Source of the DNA: Ferruginibacter sp.
GTDB lineage: Bacteria > Bacteroidota > Bacteroidia > Chitinophagales > Chitinophagaceae
Assembly (NCBI GenBank): GCA_030655145.1
Contig: JAURWD010000263.1
Span: 1 to 45,668, forward strand
DNA length: 45,668 nucleotides
Reading direction: 5' to 3'
Position 1 is the stretch's first letter, and each line of letters begins with the position of its first letter. The notes beneath the pieces were generated by a model. It saw nothing but the letters and a program-made list of their open reading frames with translations. It searched no databases and was not told the origin of the DNA. The translations under genes and the position numbers were made by a program. Of the stretch, positions 1 to 8,537 are shown in pieces.

Positions 1-266
1 AGCAGTCCCAGCTACAATTATGCGGACCATTCCAAACGGGTTAGTGATAATTGACGAGGAAGCTGCTTCGCTCCTCGAAGCTTCGCGATAGAATTATTCC
101 TTTCCTGTTGCTGAAATGATCACACACTTTTCCTTTTCAAAATTAATTCGATCCTGAATTTTTCGACTAAACTTTAAAAATTCCGGTAATAAAAAATGTC
201 ACTGTCTTCAACAGGTGAAGCTAAACCTAAGAGAAATGGAGGGAGGTGAAGTTAAAACAGGATGTC
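1..266. other. Non-coding segment at window start
   Basis: I find no convincing gene here. Around 54-92 the sequence is rich in short overlapping inverted repeats (GAGGA/GC..GCTCCTC and a CGAAGCTTCG palindrome). Near 211-225 there is a small hairpin with arms CTTCA/TGAAG. The segment lies downstream of the minus-strand T9SS gene, so either structure could help end that transcript, but neither is followed by a clear T-tract in that direction. Confidence 0.4.
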
Positions 267-3200
267 TTACTTAAAAAGTACTTTAACCTGCTGCGTGCTT
301 TGATCGGGGCAGGTGATCTGCAATACAAACATGCCTTTTAGTGTTTCATTTTTCACAGCGACCGGAAGCAGGCTCGTACCGCCGGTATGCCGGATCTCTT
401 TCATGAATAAGATAGCCCCGTTATTATTTAGCAGCCTGGCTACGTAAGCGCCTGCTGGCATTTGATTGAATCCAATATTCATAATCCGGTCAACTACCGG
501 GTTGGGGTAAACGCCAATTCCAGTGGTTCCATTTTCCACGATTACCTCCACCGATTTACTGTATTGGAATTGACGATTGCTGTCCATGTAGCGAATGCGG
601 TAAATATTTCTGCCGTAGGCAATGTTTTCGTCCAGGCTGCTGTAGGTTTTTGGCCCTGTAATCGCAGCCGTGTTTCTCAACGAATCTATCGGTGTAAAAT
701 TGATTCCATCCAGACTCTTCTCAACCTGGTATGCATTGCTGGCGAGTTCATTTTGTACGGTCCAGCTTAGCCGGATATTACCTGCTTCCCTTTTCGCTTC
801 CAACTGTGTAAAACTGAACGGCGGTACAGGTGGCGGAACTTGTTTGAAGACAACTTTGAAACGATCTGCAGCTGCACTGGCCGCAGCCGAGGTGATGCTG
901 AAATTATATGTTGACGGCTCCGAAACAGAAAGCCTTGTCCTCTTCCCGGTAAACGCATCCTCCAAATAAGCGGTGAGCCCCTCATTCAGCGCCGTAGGCA
1001 CTAATTCCAGGTTGTAATTGCGTTGAGACGTTTTCGTTAGTTTGATAAAAATGGTGTCCTCTGCGGTGATAACAGGTCTTCTCTCCAACGCATAGGTGCT
1101 TGTGCCGCGGTTGCTTGCGATGGTCTCTTTTGTGTTGATAAATTTTACCGCATCCTGCATATCCAGCTTCTTATTAAAGTTTTCACCGTATTGAACTAAG
1201 AAACCATCTAACAGCACTGATTGGTTATTGGCTCCGGGTAGGGTGACATTAATCGCCATGCCGGGAGTAGGGCCATGTGGACGGAAAGCGGTGAGGTTTG
1301 AAGCAGCGGCCGATTTAACCGTCTCCTGGAAGGTCAGTGAAGCGGATCCCTGCGCTGCCGTTTGCACCCAGAAGGCCTGGCCCGATTGTATGAGCTGATT
1401 TAAGCCTCCCGGACTTGCCGGAGAAATAGAATAAGTGCCGTCGTTATCAACATCATCTACCAGCACGTATCCACCCACATCTGTATTCAGGTAAGGGTCC
1501 CACACGTACATCCGTTTGTGAATGTTATTTCTTGTCAACTTACTAAAGTCTATTAGCGCCGCATACGGGTTGCCGATCATCGTAAAGCCATCAATCACCG
1601 TCGACGCGGAAAATGTTTGCCGCCCGGTTTGCAATTTTCCTTTGCTGCTTAAGGTCGTGGCATTTACGTTCGGAAAAAGGGTGTTAGCATAGTCGCGGTC
1701 ACCGCGTACGAATATAAAGTAGGGGATATTATCCGAAGTGTCTGCCAGGTTTTTTGATAAGTAACTGGTATGGGTATTCGCAACTGTTGAAAGCGCCGTA
1801 CCCATTTTCAGGGAACTGTTGTTGAGCAAACTCCAGTCAAGCCCGTTGGAGCTCATTGGATTCGTAGCCTGTGGCGCAGAAACATAGGTTCCCGTCCCTG
1901 CCTGGAAATTTCCACCGTTCTGCCAGTTATCGAAAACAGATCCGCCCCCGGAAACCGGGGCAGTAAACAATCTCCACGCCCTGCGTGGAGGAAAATATCG
2001 TTGAATGGTAACCTTACCAACTATTGCATTTCCAGTGTTGATGCCGTTGTTAGTGATGTCGTTAACCCTGGCCGTACCGCCTGCATTGGAAACCATCACG
2101 ACCCTGTCGCCAGTTTGCAGGCTGGAATTATTAACCGCACCAAAGGACAGTGCGCCTGACAAGTTCAGCGAGTCAGCAGCAACACTGGCAATTACAGAAA
2201 CACCGGCAGGATTGCTGATAGTGAGATTTTTCACGGTGTTATGAACAAATACATTTCCGGCAACAGTTTGCAGGCTACTGCCATTTAAGTTAAGCGTGCC
2301 ATTCGAAACGTCCAGCGCTCCATTATTCGTGATCGAACCCGCGATGCTCAGGACTGCGTTTGATACGGTTAGCGTACCCGAATAGATCACAAGGTTATTT
2401 ACTATGGCTGTACCCGAAGCAAGTGAAGGTTGAAAACTCCGGTTGATGATGTAGACTGCCGGGCAACTCAAGGTTGGAACGGCGCCGTCCATCCAGTTGG
2501 CTGGTGTATGCCAGTCTGTACTAATGTTACCAAGCCAAACATTTTTGAATGCAAACTGTGCACCATTTGACCAAACAGTATTGCCGCAACCCGAGGGTGT
2601 GCTCACACGCAGCCGGTACGAATTCAACAATACCTGGCTTCCCGGATTATTTACCTGTAATATATTGGTGGTTATGCCGGAGTAAAGCGCGGAGACGGGC
2701 AGGTCTGCCCAGGAACTTCCTCCATTTGAACTTTCTTGCCACTGGTACGTTGCGCCCGTGCCTACCGCTGTAACGGTAAGCGTTGTGTTGCTGCCCATGC
2801 AAACTGCTGATCCCACCGCCTGCGCTGTGATCGCAGCTGGCCGGTTCACTGTAACGGTTGCAGTTTTTGAGCATCCGCTATTGTTTGTGAAAGTGATGAC
2901 GCTTGTGCCTGCTGCCACCGGGGTGATGATACCGGCATTACTTACAGTGGCTACACCAGTTGACGCTGATACCCAGGCTGACATTGGTGCCGGCGTACCC
3001 GTCGCAATTAATGCTGTGATATTACCCATGCAGACAGTTGTGGTACCGGAAATCACGGGTATTGCTGAAACAGTGATCAAAATAGTTTTAGGACAACCGT
3101 ATGTGTTAGTAAAGGTAATGTTGCTTGTACCCGCTGCTACCGGCGTAACAAGCCCGGTGTTACTTACAGTGGCTATCCCCGTTGAAGCTGACACCCAGGC

Positions 3201-4805
3201 CGGTGCACTTGCAGGAGTTCCGGTGGCCAGCAATTGAGTGGTGTTGTCCATGCAAACGCTGCTGCTGCCGGAGATCACCGGGAGATCTGCAACAGTAACT
3301 ACAACAGATTTAGTACAGCCAACATTGTTAGTGAAAGTGATGGTACTTGTGCCCGCGGTAACCGGCGTTACAAGCCCGGCGCTGTTTACTGTAGCGACGC
3401 CTGAAGAAGCTGAGACCCATGGTGTTGCAGCTGCCGGCGTACCAGTAGCACTTAATGTTGTCGTACTTTCCATGCAAACGGTGGTGGTGCCGGAAATGAC
3501 CGGTACCGTAAGGACCGTGATAAGGGCAGTTTTCGAACAACCGTTGTTGTTAGTATAAGTTATTGTTGTAGTGCCTGCTGCTACACCTGTTACCAGGCCC
3601 GTGGAGCTCACTGTAGCGACACCTGTGGCAGAAGACTGCCAGGGCGAAGCGCCTGCGGGAGTACCAGAGCCTGTAAGTTGTTCCGTGACATTTGCACATA
3701 GGCTTAGTGTGCCTGTTATAGAAGGGGCAGTATTGACGGTAATTGTTTTGACTGCGGTTCGGGCAGAACTGGGACAACTCCCGTTAAAAGCCTGGGCGTA
3801 ATAATCCGTCGTTGTGGCGGGATTAATGGTGAAGTTGGCGCCACTGGCTGATGATCCGATGCTGGTACCACCGACCGCCTGGTTATACCAAAAAATGGTG
3901 CTGCCTGCTGAGGTGGTACTGATCGTTGTGCTTGCCGGAGCACAGGTTGAACTCGGCCCTGTGATCGTAGCAGGAGTCGCCGGCGTACTGTTCGTACTAA
4001 CACTCGCGCTTTTCGAGGCAAAAATATTTCCGTTTGCACGGATCGTGCAGGTAATTGTATAAGTGCCCGCCGCGGGGGAAATGGTGGTCGAAGCAGTTGT
4101 CGTAGAGTTCGTATTGTTGGCTGAAAACGTCCCTGAGGACGGGCTGATGCTCCAGGTATAATTTAACGAAACATCAGGATCAGTGCGGTCAGGCGTGATC
4201 GTTAGTGCTAGCGCCGCATTACATGCAGGCGAATTAGAGGAGATAGTGAACTGTGGTAATCCACCAATCTCGTTAAAATCTGCAAACGAGAACGCGGCAA
4301 CATTCGAATTATCGCTGGATACTGAAATGATCGTCGTACCCACGATCAATCGCTGGGAAGCATTTCCATTTCCTACCGTTGGCATAAGCCCCGGAGCCGT
4401 ACTGGCAATAGAGATCGAAATTCCACTTGAGAAAGTAAGGTCACTGTTATTGGTCCAATAGATCTGGCCGCTGGGCCCGTTGATAACCACACTTGTAAAA
4501 CCCAGTAAGGAAACATTCGATGAAAGCGTAAGCGTACCGTTGATCGTGAGAATACCAGATTGCCCTGTTAGCGCGGTTGCGTTGATGTTAGCGCCGGAGG
4601 CAATGGTATAGTCTGCATATGCAGGGATAGAAAATGCGATAAAAAGAAAAATGGAGATAACGAGGCGGTGTATCCGCGGAAGTTTCCGCGTGGGCTTAGC
4701 GTTCGAAAAAATACCGAATGTAACCGATCCGGATTCATGGCTTAATTCAGCGGCACGCATCACCCCATGACTGAGCGGTGTTAGGTTGGATGCTGAATTT
4801 TTCAT
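267..4805 (-). CDS. T9SS-exported multi-domain Ig-like repeat protein (1512 aa)
   Basis: Large secreted adhesin-like protein of unknown binding partner. The N-terminus is unusually long before the hydrophobic export segment (residues about 45-65, ending AYA). Then come a low-complexity Ser/Thr/Asn-rich part, an Ig-like segment (about 280-355), four tandem BIG2-type repeats of about 74 residues (about 358-652) each ending in a GC-x-K-T pattern, another Ig-like segment, a large middle region, and a C-terminal type IX secretion sorting domain starting near GIGVYPNPV and ending KVLFK. The YPNP signature and the Bacteroidota context support T9SS export and surface anchoring. The ATG is preceded by an AACAGG stretch. 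There is no functional link to the CAZyme genes beyond location. It could be an adhesin, a cell-surface scaffold or a gliding-related protein; the specific role cannot be read from sequence. Confidence 0.9.
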   Translation of the reverse strand: MKNSASNLTPLSHGVMRAAELSHESGSVTFGIFSNAKPTRKLPRIHRLVISIFLFIAFSIPAYADYTIASGANINATALTGQSGILTINGTLTLSSNVSLLGFTSVVINGPSGQIYWTNNSDLTFSSGISISIASTAPGLMPTVGNGNASQRLIVGTTIISVSSDNSNVAAFSFADFNEIGGLPQFTISSNSPACNAALALTITPDRTDPDVSLNYTWSISPSSGTFSANNTNSTTTASTTISPAAGTYTITCTIRANGNIFASKSASVSTNSTPATPATITGPSSTCAPASTTISTTSAGSTIFWYNQAVGGTSIGSSASGANFTINPATTTDYYAQAFNGSCPSSARTAVKTITVNTAPSITGTLSLCANVTEQLTGSGTPAGASPWQSSATGVATVSSTGLVTGVAAGTTTITYTNNNGCSKTALITVLTVPVISGTTTVCMESTTTLSATGTPAAATPWVSASSGVATVNSAGLVTPVTAGTSTITFTNNVGCTKSVVVTVADLPVISGSSSVCMDNTTQLLATGTPASAPAWVSASTGIATVSNTGLVTPVAAGTSNITFTNTYGCPKTILITVSAIPVISGTTTVCMGNITALIATGTPAPMSAWVSASTGVATVSNAGIITPVAAGTSVITFTNNSGCSKTATVTVNRPAAITAQAVGSAVCMGSNTTLTVTAVGTGATYQWQESSNGGSSWADLPVSALYSGITTNILQVNNPGSQVLLNSYRLRVSTPSGCGNTVWSNGAQFAFKNVWLGNISTDWHTPANWMDGAVPTLSCPAVYIINRSFQPSLASGTAIVNNLVIYSGTLTVSNAVLSIAGSITNNGALDVSNGTLNLNGSSLQTVAGNVFVHNTVKNLTISNPAGVSVIASVAADSLNLSGALSFGAVNNSSLQTGDRVVMVSNAGGTARVNDITNNGINTGNAIVGKVTIQRYFPPRRAWRLFTAPVSGGGSVFDNWQNGGNFQAGTGTYVSAPQATNPMSSNGLDWSLLNNSSLKMGTALSTVANTHTSYLSKNLADTSDNIPYFIFVRGDRDYANTLFPNVNATTLSSKGKLQTGRQTFSASTVIDGFTMIGNPYAALIDFSKLTRNNIHKRMYVWDPYLNTDVGGYVLVDDVDNDGTYSISPASPGGLNQLIQSGQAFWVQTAAQGSASLTFQETVKSAAASNLTAFRPHGPTPGMAINVTLPGANNQSVLLDGFLVQYGENFNKKLDMQDAVKFINTKETIASNRGTSTYALERRPVITAEDTIFIKLTKTSQRNYNLELVPTALNEGLTAYLEDAFTGKRTRLSVSEPSTYNFSITSAAASAAADRFKVVFKQVPPPVPPFSFTQLEAKREAGNIRLSWTVQNELASNAYQVEKSLDGINFTPIDSLRNTAAITGPKTYSSLDENIAYGRNIYRIRYMDSNRQFQYSKSVEVIVENGTTGIGVYPNPVVDRIMNIGFNQMPAGAYVARLLNNNGAILFMKEIRHTGGTSLLPVAVKNETLKGMFVLQITCPDQSTQQVKVLFK
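2847..3735 (-). repeat. Four in-frame tandem repeats of about 222 bp (BIG2 domains)
   Basis: The start of each repeat (encoding a phrase like PVISGTTTVCM) recurs at about 221-222 bp spacing, near 3712, 3489, 3267 and 3046. Each unit encodes one Ig-like domain with conserved GTP, TGVATVS, AGTS.ITFTN and GC.KT positions. The repeats lie wholly inside the T9SS gene and keep frame. Such arrays can change copy number by recombination. Confidence 0.85.
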
Positions 4806-5323
4806 GCCCTGTTAAAGATGGAAATTGGATAAAAACGCTTGCCGCGATCTTGCCGGGGCAACTAAAAATCAAAATAATTTATCTGCAATAACTTTTGAAC
4901 TTCTAACTATCTGACCTTCAAAATCTTCTAAGCTGATCTCTTCCCGCTTTATTTGAGTGCCCGGTAGTAATATGTCTACAACGGGTAGCAAACGCTATCT
5001 CTGTAACTTTATTACGTGGAACAAGTTAAATTCCACAAAAAAACTCGAAGTCTTTCGACAAGCTTGTAGTCAGGGCATCGACAGATCCACACGCCTGGTC
5101 ACTTTGTAAGTTCTCTCACACGATTTTTGGGGAACTTATGCCCGAAAACATGATTTAAATCACAAAAACTCGCTCCTTCAAGAATTTTGAACAGCTCCTG
5201 CTGGTTTTACGACATTGGGAAATTTCTGGCGGAAATATGCCGCGCAGGTGATCGGGTGATTATTATTTGTTGGAAAAAGACACCTGGGGGTAGTCGTTCC
5301 GGGTGTTAATGGAAAAGCATTCA
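4806..5323. other. Intergenic region, no gene recognised
   Basis: About 520 bp between two minus-strand genes. I see no ORF with credible coding features, no tRNA and no clear terminator. It must hold the promoter of the T9SS gene and the end of the cyclase transcript, but I could not pick out a convincing TTG-N17-TAnnTTTG pair. Confidence 0.4.
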
Positions 5324-6412
5324 TCAGGTAGGCGTGACCGCATGTAACAATATTTTCTCCTGTCTTCCTCTCAATTCACTTTCGCCGATCGCATCAAAAG
5401 CATAGGTTGAATCGCCGAGTAGTTTTCTCAAATCTTCTGAAATGAGCAGGTCGGACTGGTGGTGATTGCACAGCGCCTGGATTCGCGCCGTAGTATTCAA
5501 TACGTCACCGGTAAAAATGATGTCTTTTTTATTGATGCCGATCTCACCGGTGGTCACCCTGCCAACATGAAGACCGGCCTTGAAGTCCGGAATCACGCCA
5601 TAATTTTCCCGGTAATAACCAGATCTGTTTTGAATGGCTGTTTTCATGTTGAAAAAACAGGTGATGCAATTGCTGTTACGCACGCCATCGTTCATTTTCC
5701 AGGACACAACAATCTCATCACCCACATACTGGTAAATTTCCCCGCAATGATCAATGATCGGTTTTGCAAAATCAGCATAGTAATCACGCAGCAGCTCAAA
5801 ATATTTCACATGCCCGAGGCGCTCGGCAATGGTGGTGGAGGCCTTCATATCAAGGAACATAAAGATCCTTTCTTCCTCCGTCGGCCGATGATATTTTCCT
5901 GTGAGAAAATTATGGAGTACCGCCTGGCCCATATTTTCTCTTACCTCATTATAAAACTGCGAAACCAGGATGATCGATCCAATGAAAATAAGCACACTGA
6001 TAAATGCAAACTTGGTAATGAAGGCCAACACGGCTTCCCAAACGTCTTTAGAAAAAATGCCCGATCGCATTTCCCGCGCATTCGTGATCATCGTTAGCAA
6101 CAGCACAAACAGAACCACCGCAACGAGATAGATGAGAGATTTGAAAATAATCTTTTGGCTAAAGCTTCGCCTGCTAAAAAGGTCATTGAAATAAAGTATT
6201 TCCAGCACGCCAATGAGCAATCCAGTGATAAGTGCTAAGGCTGGGGTGATGAAAATGTTTGTGTGGAAATTATAGGTATTTCCCGAAGATGGATAAAAAC
6301 CGAGGTTGGCGAGTAATCCCTTTTCCAATAGCGTATAGACGAAACTAAATACGAACCAGATGAGGCCAAAGGGAATGATGCGGGAAATATTATTTTTTAT
6401 CGCGGGAGACAT
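5324..6412 (-). CDS. Membrane-anchored class III adenylate/guanylate cyclase
   Basis: Makes a cyclic nucleotide (cAMP or cGMP) from NTP. The N-terminal half has about four transmembrane segments (for example IIPFGLIWFVFSFVYTLL, ALALITGLLIGVLEILYF, SLIYLVAVVLFVLLL and FAFISVLIFIGSIILV). The C-terminal catalytic domain shows the two metal-binding aspartates (in FMFLDMKAST and YQYVGDEIVV), a following HVGRVTTGEIG stretch, and the transition-state N/R pair in FTGDVLNTTARIQ, so it looks active as a homodimer. The open frame extends 12 codons upstream to a TTG, but the ATG at 6412 (MSPAIKNN) puts a short cytosolic tail before the first membrane helix and is the better start. There is no visible sensor domain apart from the membrane part. 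It is not in an operon with neighbours. Substrate (ATP or GTP) is undetermined. Confidence 0.88.
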   Translation of the reverse strand: MSPAIKNNISRIIPFGLIWFVFSFVYTLLEKGLLANLGFYPSSGNTYNFHTNIFITPALALITGLLIGVLEILYFNDLFSRRSFSQKIIFKSLIYLVAVVLFVLLLTMITNAREMRSGIFSKDVWEAVLAFITKFAFISVLIFIGSIILVSQFYNEVRENMGQAVLHNFLTGKYHRPTEEERIFMFLDMKASTTIAERLGHVKYFELLRDYYADFAKPIIDHCGEIYQYVGDEIVVSWKMNDGVRNSNCITCFFNMKTAIQNRSGYYRENYGVIPDFKAGLHVGRVTTGEIGINKKDIIFTGDVLNTTARIQALCNHHQSDLLISEDLRKLLGDSTYAFDAIGESELRGRQEKILLHAVTPT

Positions 6413-6706
6413 ATCGGGCAAAGTAGCCAATACCGACGTACAAAGCAAGCGGGCGTCAACAATGCGCTTTGCAGCCCTTCCATTATGATAGGCGAACTTT
6501 TATAAATTTCGAGTATGGTGGGAACATCAACCTCGCCCATGATCACTTAACTTTACGCCTTGTCTGACATCTTTTTTTATGTAGTTATTTTTAATTGCAG
6601 CAACAAGCGGAACGATTTCATTTTTTTGTGAAATTCCATAAACTTTGGCTTGCCCGAATAACCACCATAACAATGTTCATTTTTCAAATCAACCAACCTA
6701 CAACTG

Positions 6707-8251
6707 ATGAAAAAAATAATCGCCTCGATCTTTTTGGTAAGCCTGGTGCATGCGTTCAATTCTGTTTTTGCCCAGGAAAATCAATTAACAAAGAAAGAAC
6801 AACAACAAGGTTGGAAATTATTATTTGATGGTAAAACAAGTATGGGTTGGAAAGGCGCATTCATTGAATCTTTTCCAACCAAGGGTTGGAAGATTGAAAA
6901 CGGAATCTTAATGGTTGAACCATCGGGTGGGGGTGAGTCCACAAATGGCGGCGACATTGTGACCTTGAAAGAATATGGAAACTTTGAATTGATGGTTGAT
7001 TTCAAACTCACACCCGGGGCAAATAGTGGCGTCAAATATTTTGTTGCGTCTCAACAGGCAACTCCGTCTTCACCAAGGTCGGCTTTTGGATTGGAATTCC
7101 AGGTGCTTGACGATGAAAAACATCCCGATGCGAAATTGGGTAAAAATGGCAACCGGACTATTTCTTCATTATACGACTTGATTCCCGCTATCAACAACAA
7201 ACCCAGCAAGCCTATTGGTGAATGGAATACCCTGCGCATCGTGTCGAATGGAGCGCATGTTGAACATTGGTTGAATGGAATTATGGTACTGACGTACGAA
7301 CGCGGTAGCGAAGCTTTTAAAACATTGGTTGCAGGCAGCAAGTATAAAGACATTGATGGATTTGGTTTGAATGAAAAGGGGAGAATTTTATTGCAGGATC
7401 ACGGCAACCAGGTTTTTTTCAAAAACATTAAAATAAAAGAAACAACGGCTGTCAAAGATTCCAGGAATGGAAAGTTGCTCAAAGAAGTCCCTGGCATTGT
7501 TTCTTACACTTACCGCAATAGTTTTCAGCGGAATTTCGAAGCAACACTTGATACCATCAGATCGCTCGGTATCACCAACATCGAGTTTTCCAATCTTTTT
7601 GGAAAATCTGCCGCTGACATAAAAAAAATGCTGGATCAACGCGGCATGCGCTGCTCCTCCTTTGGTGTGAGTTACGACGACCTGCTTACCAAAACAACTG
7701 AACTCGCTGAAAATGCACGAACGCTCGGTGCTTCGTATGTACGGGTAGCCTGGATACCTCATGAAAAAAATAAGTTTACGATCGAGCATGCAAAGAAGGC
7801 CGTCCAGGATTTCAATGCTGTTGGCAAGATTTTGAAAGAAAAATACCACCTCAGTTTTTGCTACCACAATCATGGCTACGAAATGCAACCCTACGAGAAT
7901 GGGACCTATTTCGATTACATCGTGAAAAATACCAACCCGGCTTTTGTAAATTTTGAACTGGACATTCTTTGGGCTTTTCACCCGGGCAAAGATCCCGTTG
8001 AGTTGTTGAAAAAATATGGCCCCCGTTTTAAGTTGATGCATGTTAAAGATCTGCGTAAGGGCATCAAAGGTGATTTCAGCGGTGGTACACCCATTGAAAA
8101 TGATGTAGCGCTTGGGTCGGGCCAGATCGATATTGCCGCAGTGATCAAAGCGGCTCAACAATCCGGCATCAAAAATTTCTACATTGAAGATGAAAGTAAC
8201 GAGGTGCATTTGCAGGTGCCGGTGAGCCTGGCTTTCCTGAAATCGCTCTGA
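6707..8251 (+). CDS. Secreted DUF1080 (3-keto-glycoside hydrolase-like) fused to sugar isomerase/epimerase barrel
   Basis: Two domains in one exported protein. A signal peptide (residues 1-22, ending VFAQ) is followed by a DUF1080 beta-sandwich (about 33-245: WKLLFDGKTSMGW, GWKIENG, FELMVDFKL, NSGVKYF), a fold related to concanavalin-type lectins and found in 3-keto-disaccharide hydrolases. The second half (about 258-510) is an AP-endonuclease-2/xylose-isomerase-type TIM barrel with a likely divalent metal site: Glu in NIEFSNLF, His in CYHNHGYE, Asp in FELDILWAF, His in LMHVKDL and Glu in FYIEDESNE. The pairing suggests cleavage or rearrangement of an oxidised sugar, but the substrate is unknown. 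It precedes the pectin operon by 286 bp with its own upstream region, so it may be a separate transcript. Confidence 0.85.
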   Translation: MKKIIASIFLVSLVHAFNSVFAQENQLTKKEQQQGWKLLFDGKTSMGWKGAFIESFPTKGWKIENGILMVEPSGGGESTNGGDIVTLKEYGNFELMVDFKLTPGANSGVKYFVASQQATPSSPRSAFGLEFQVLDDEKHPDAKLGKNGNRTISSLYDLIPAINNKPSKPIGEWNTLRIVSNGAHVEHWLNGIMVLTYERGSEAFKTLVAGSKYKDIDGFGLNEKGRILLQDHGNQVFFKNIKIKETTAVKDSRNGKLLKEVPGIVSYTYRNSFQRNFEATLDTIRSLGITNIEFSNLFGKSAADIKKMLDQRGMRCSSFGVSYDDLLTKTTELAENARTLGASYVRVAWIPHEKNKFTIEHAKKAVQDFNAVGKILKEKYHLSFCYHNHGYEMQPYENGTYFDYIVKNTNPAFVNFELDILWAFHPGKDPVELLKKYGPRFKLMHVKDLRKGIKGDFSGGTPIENDVALGSGQIDIAAVIKAAQQSGIKNFYIEDESNEVHLQVPVSLAFLKSL

Positions 8252-8299
8252 TAGCGCGGCGTGGTTCTTTTCACCTGCTGTGCATCGTTATTTCTTTTT

Positions 8300-8327
8300 T
8301 TGTTTACCTGAAATAACTTTAAGTTTT
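8300..8327 (+). promoter_or_regulatory. Candidate Bacteroidota-type promoter upstream of the pectin operon
   Basis: TTG at 8300-8302, a 17-nt spacer, then TAAGTTTT at 8320-8327, which matches TAnnTTTG at seven of eight positions. It points toward the pectate lyase gene, about 210 bp upstream of its ATG. This is a by-eye match only; AT-rich spacers make chance matches possible. Confidence 0.3.
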
Positions 8328-8408
8328 CAAAATTGATTTTCTCCCAAACAGGAATGAGCCATTACCGTCTCTTGACCTCACTCGTATGTCAATTTATCTG
8401 CAAGCAAC

Positions 8409-8430
8409 ACCTGTTAAAAATTTAACAGGT
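8409..8430. promoter_or_regulatory. Perfect 22-bp palindrome, candidate operator of the pectin operon
   Basis: Two perfect 10-bp arms, ACCTGTTAAA and TTTAACAGGT, separated by AA. It sits 108 bp before the pectate lyase ATG and about 80 bp downstream of the candidate promoter at 8300. There is no T-tract after it and the arms are AT-rich, so an operator for a dimeric repressor fits better than a terminator of the preceding gene. No regulator gene is present in the window to pair with it. Confidence 0.5.
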
Positions 8431-8537
8431 AGGTACATGATGGTTTGAGCAGCTGTAAGAAATATTTTTACCCTTCATACTCCCTTCACACTGCGTTGTG
8501 GCGCCTTGGTTCCGCAGCATGCAGGTAATGAAATATT

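Noticed and set aside
2758-3558. Long plus-strand ORFs opposite the T9SS gene (159 and 106 codons)
   Set aside because: They are antisense shadows of the tandem Ig-like repeats; the minus-strand protein has clear domains and a sorting signal.
7388-8209. 273-codon minus-strand ORF opposite the DUF1080-epimerase gene
   Set aside because: Antisense shadow; the plus-strand frame has a signal peptide, two recognisable domains and metal ligands.
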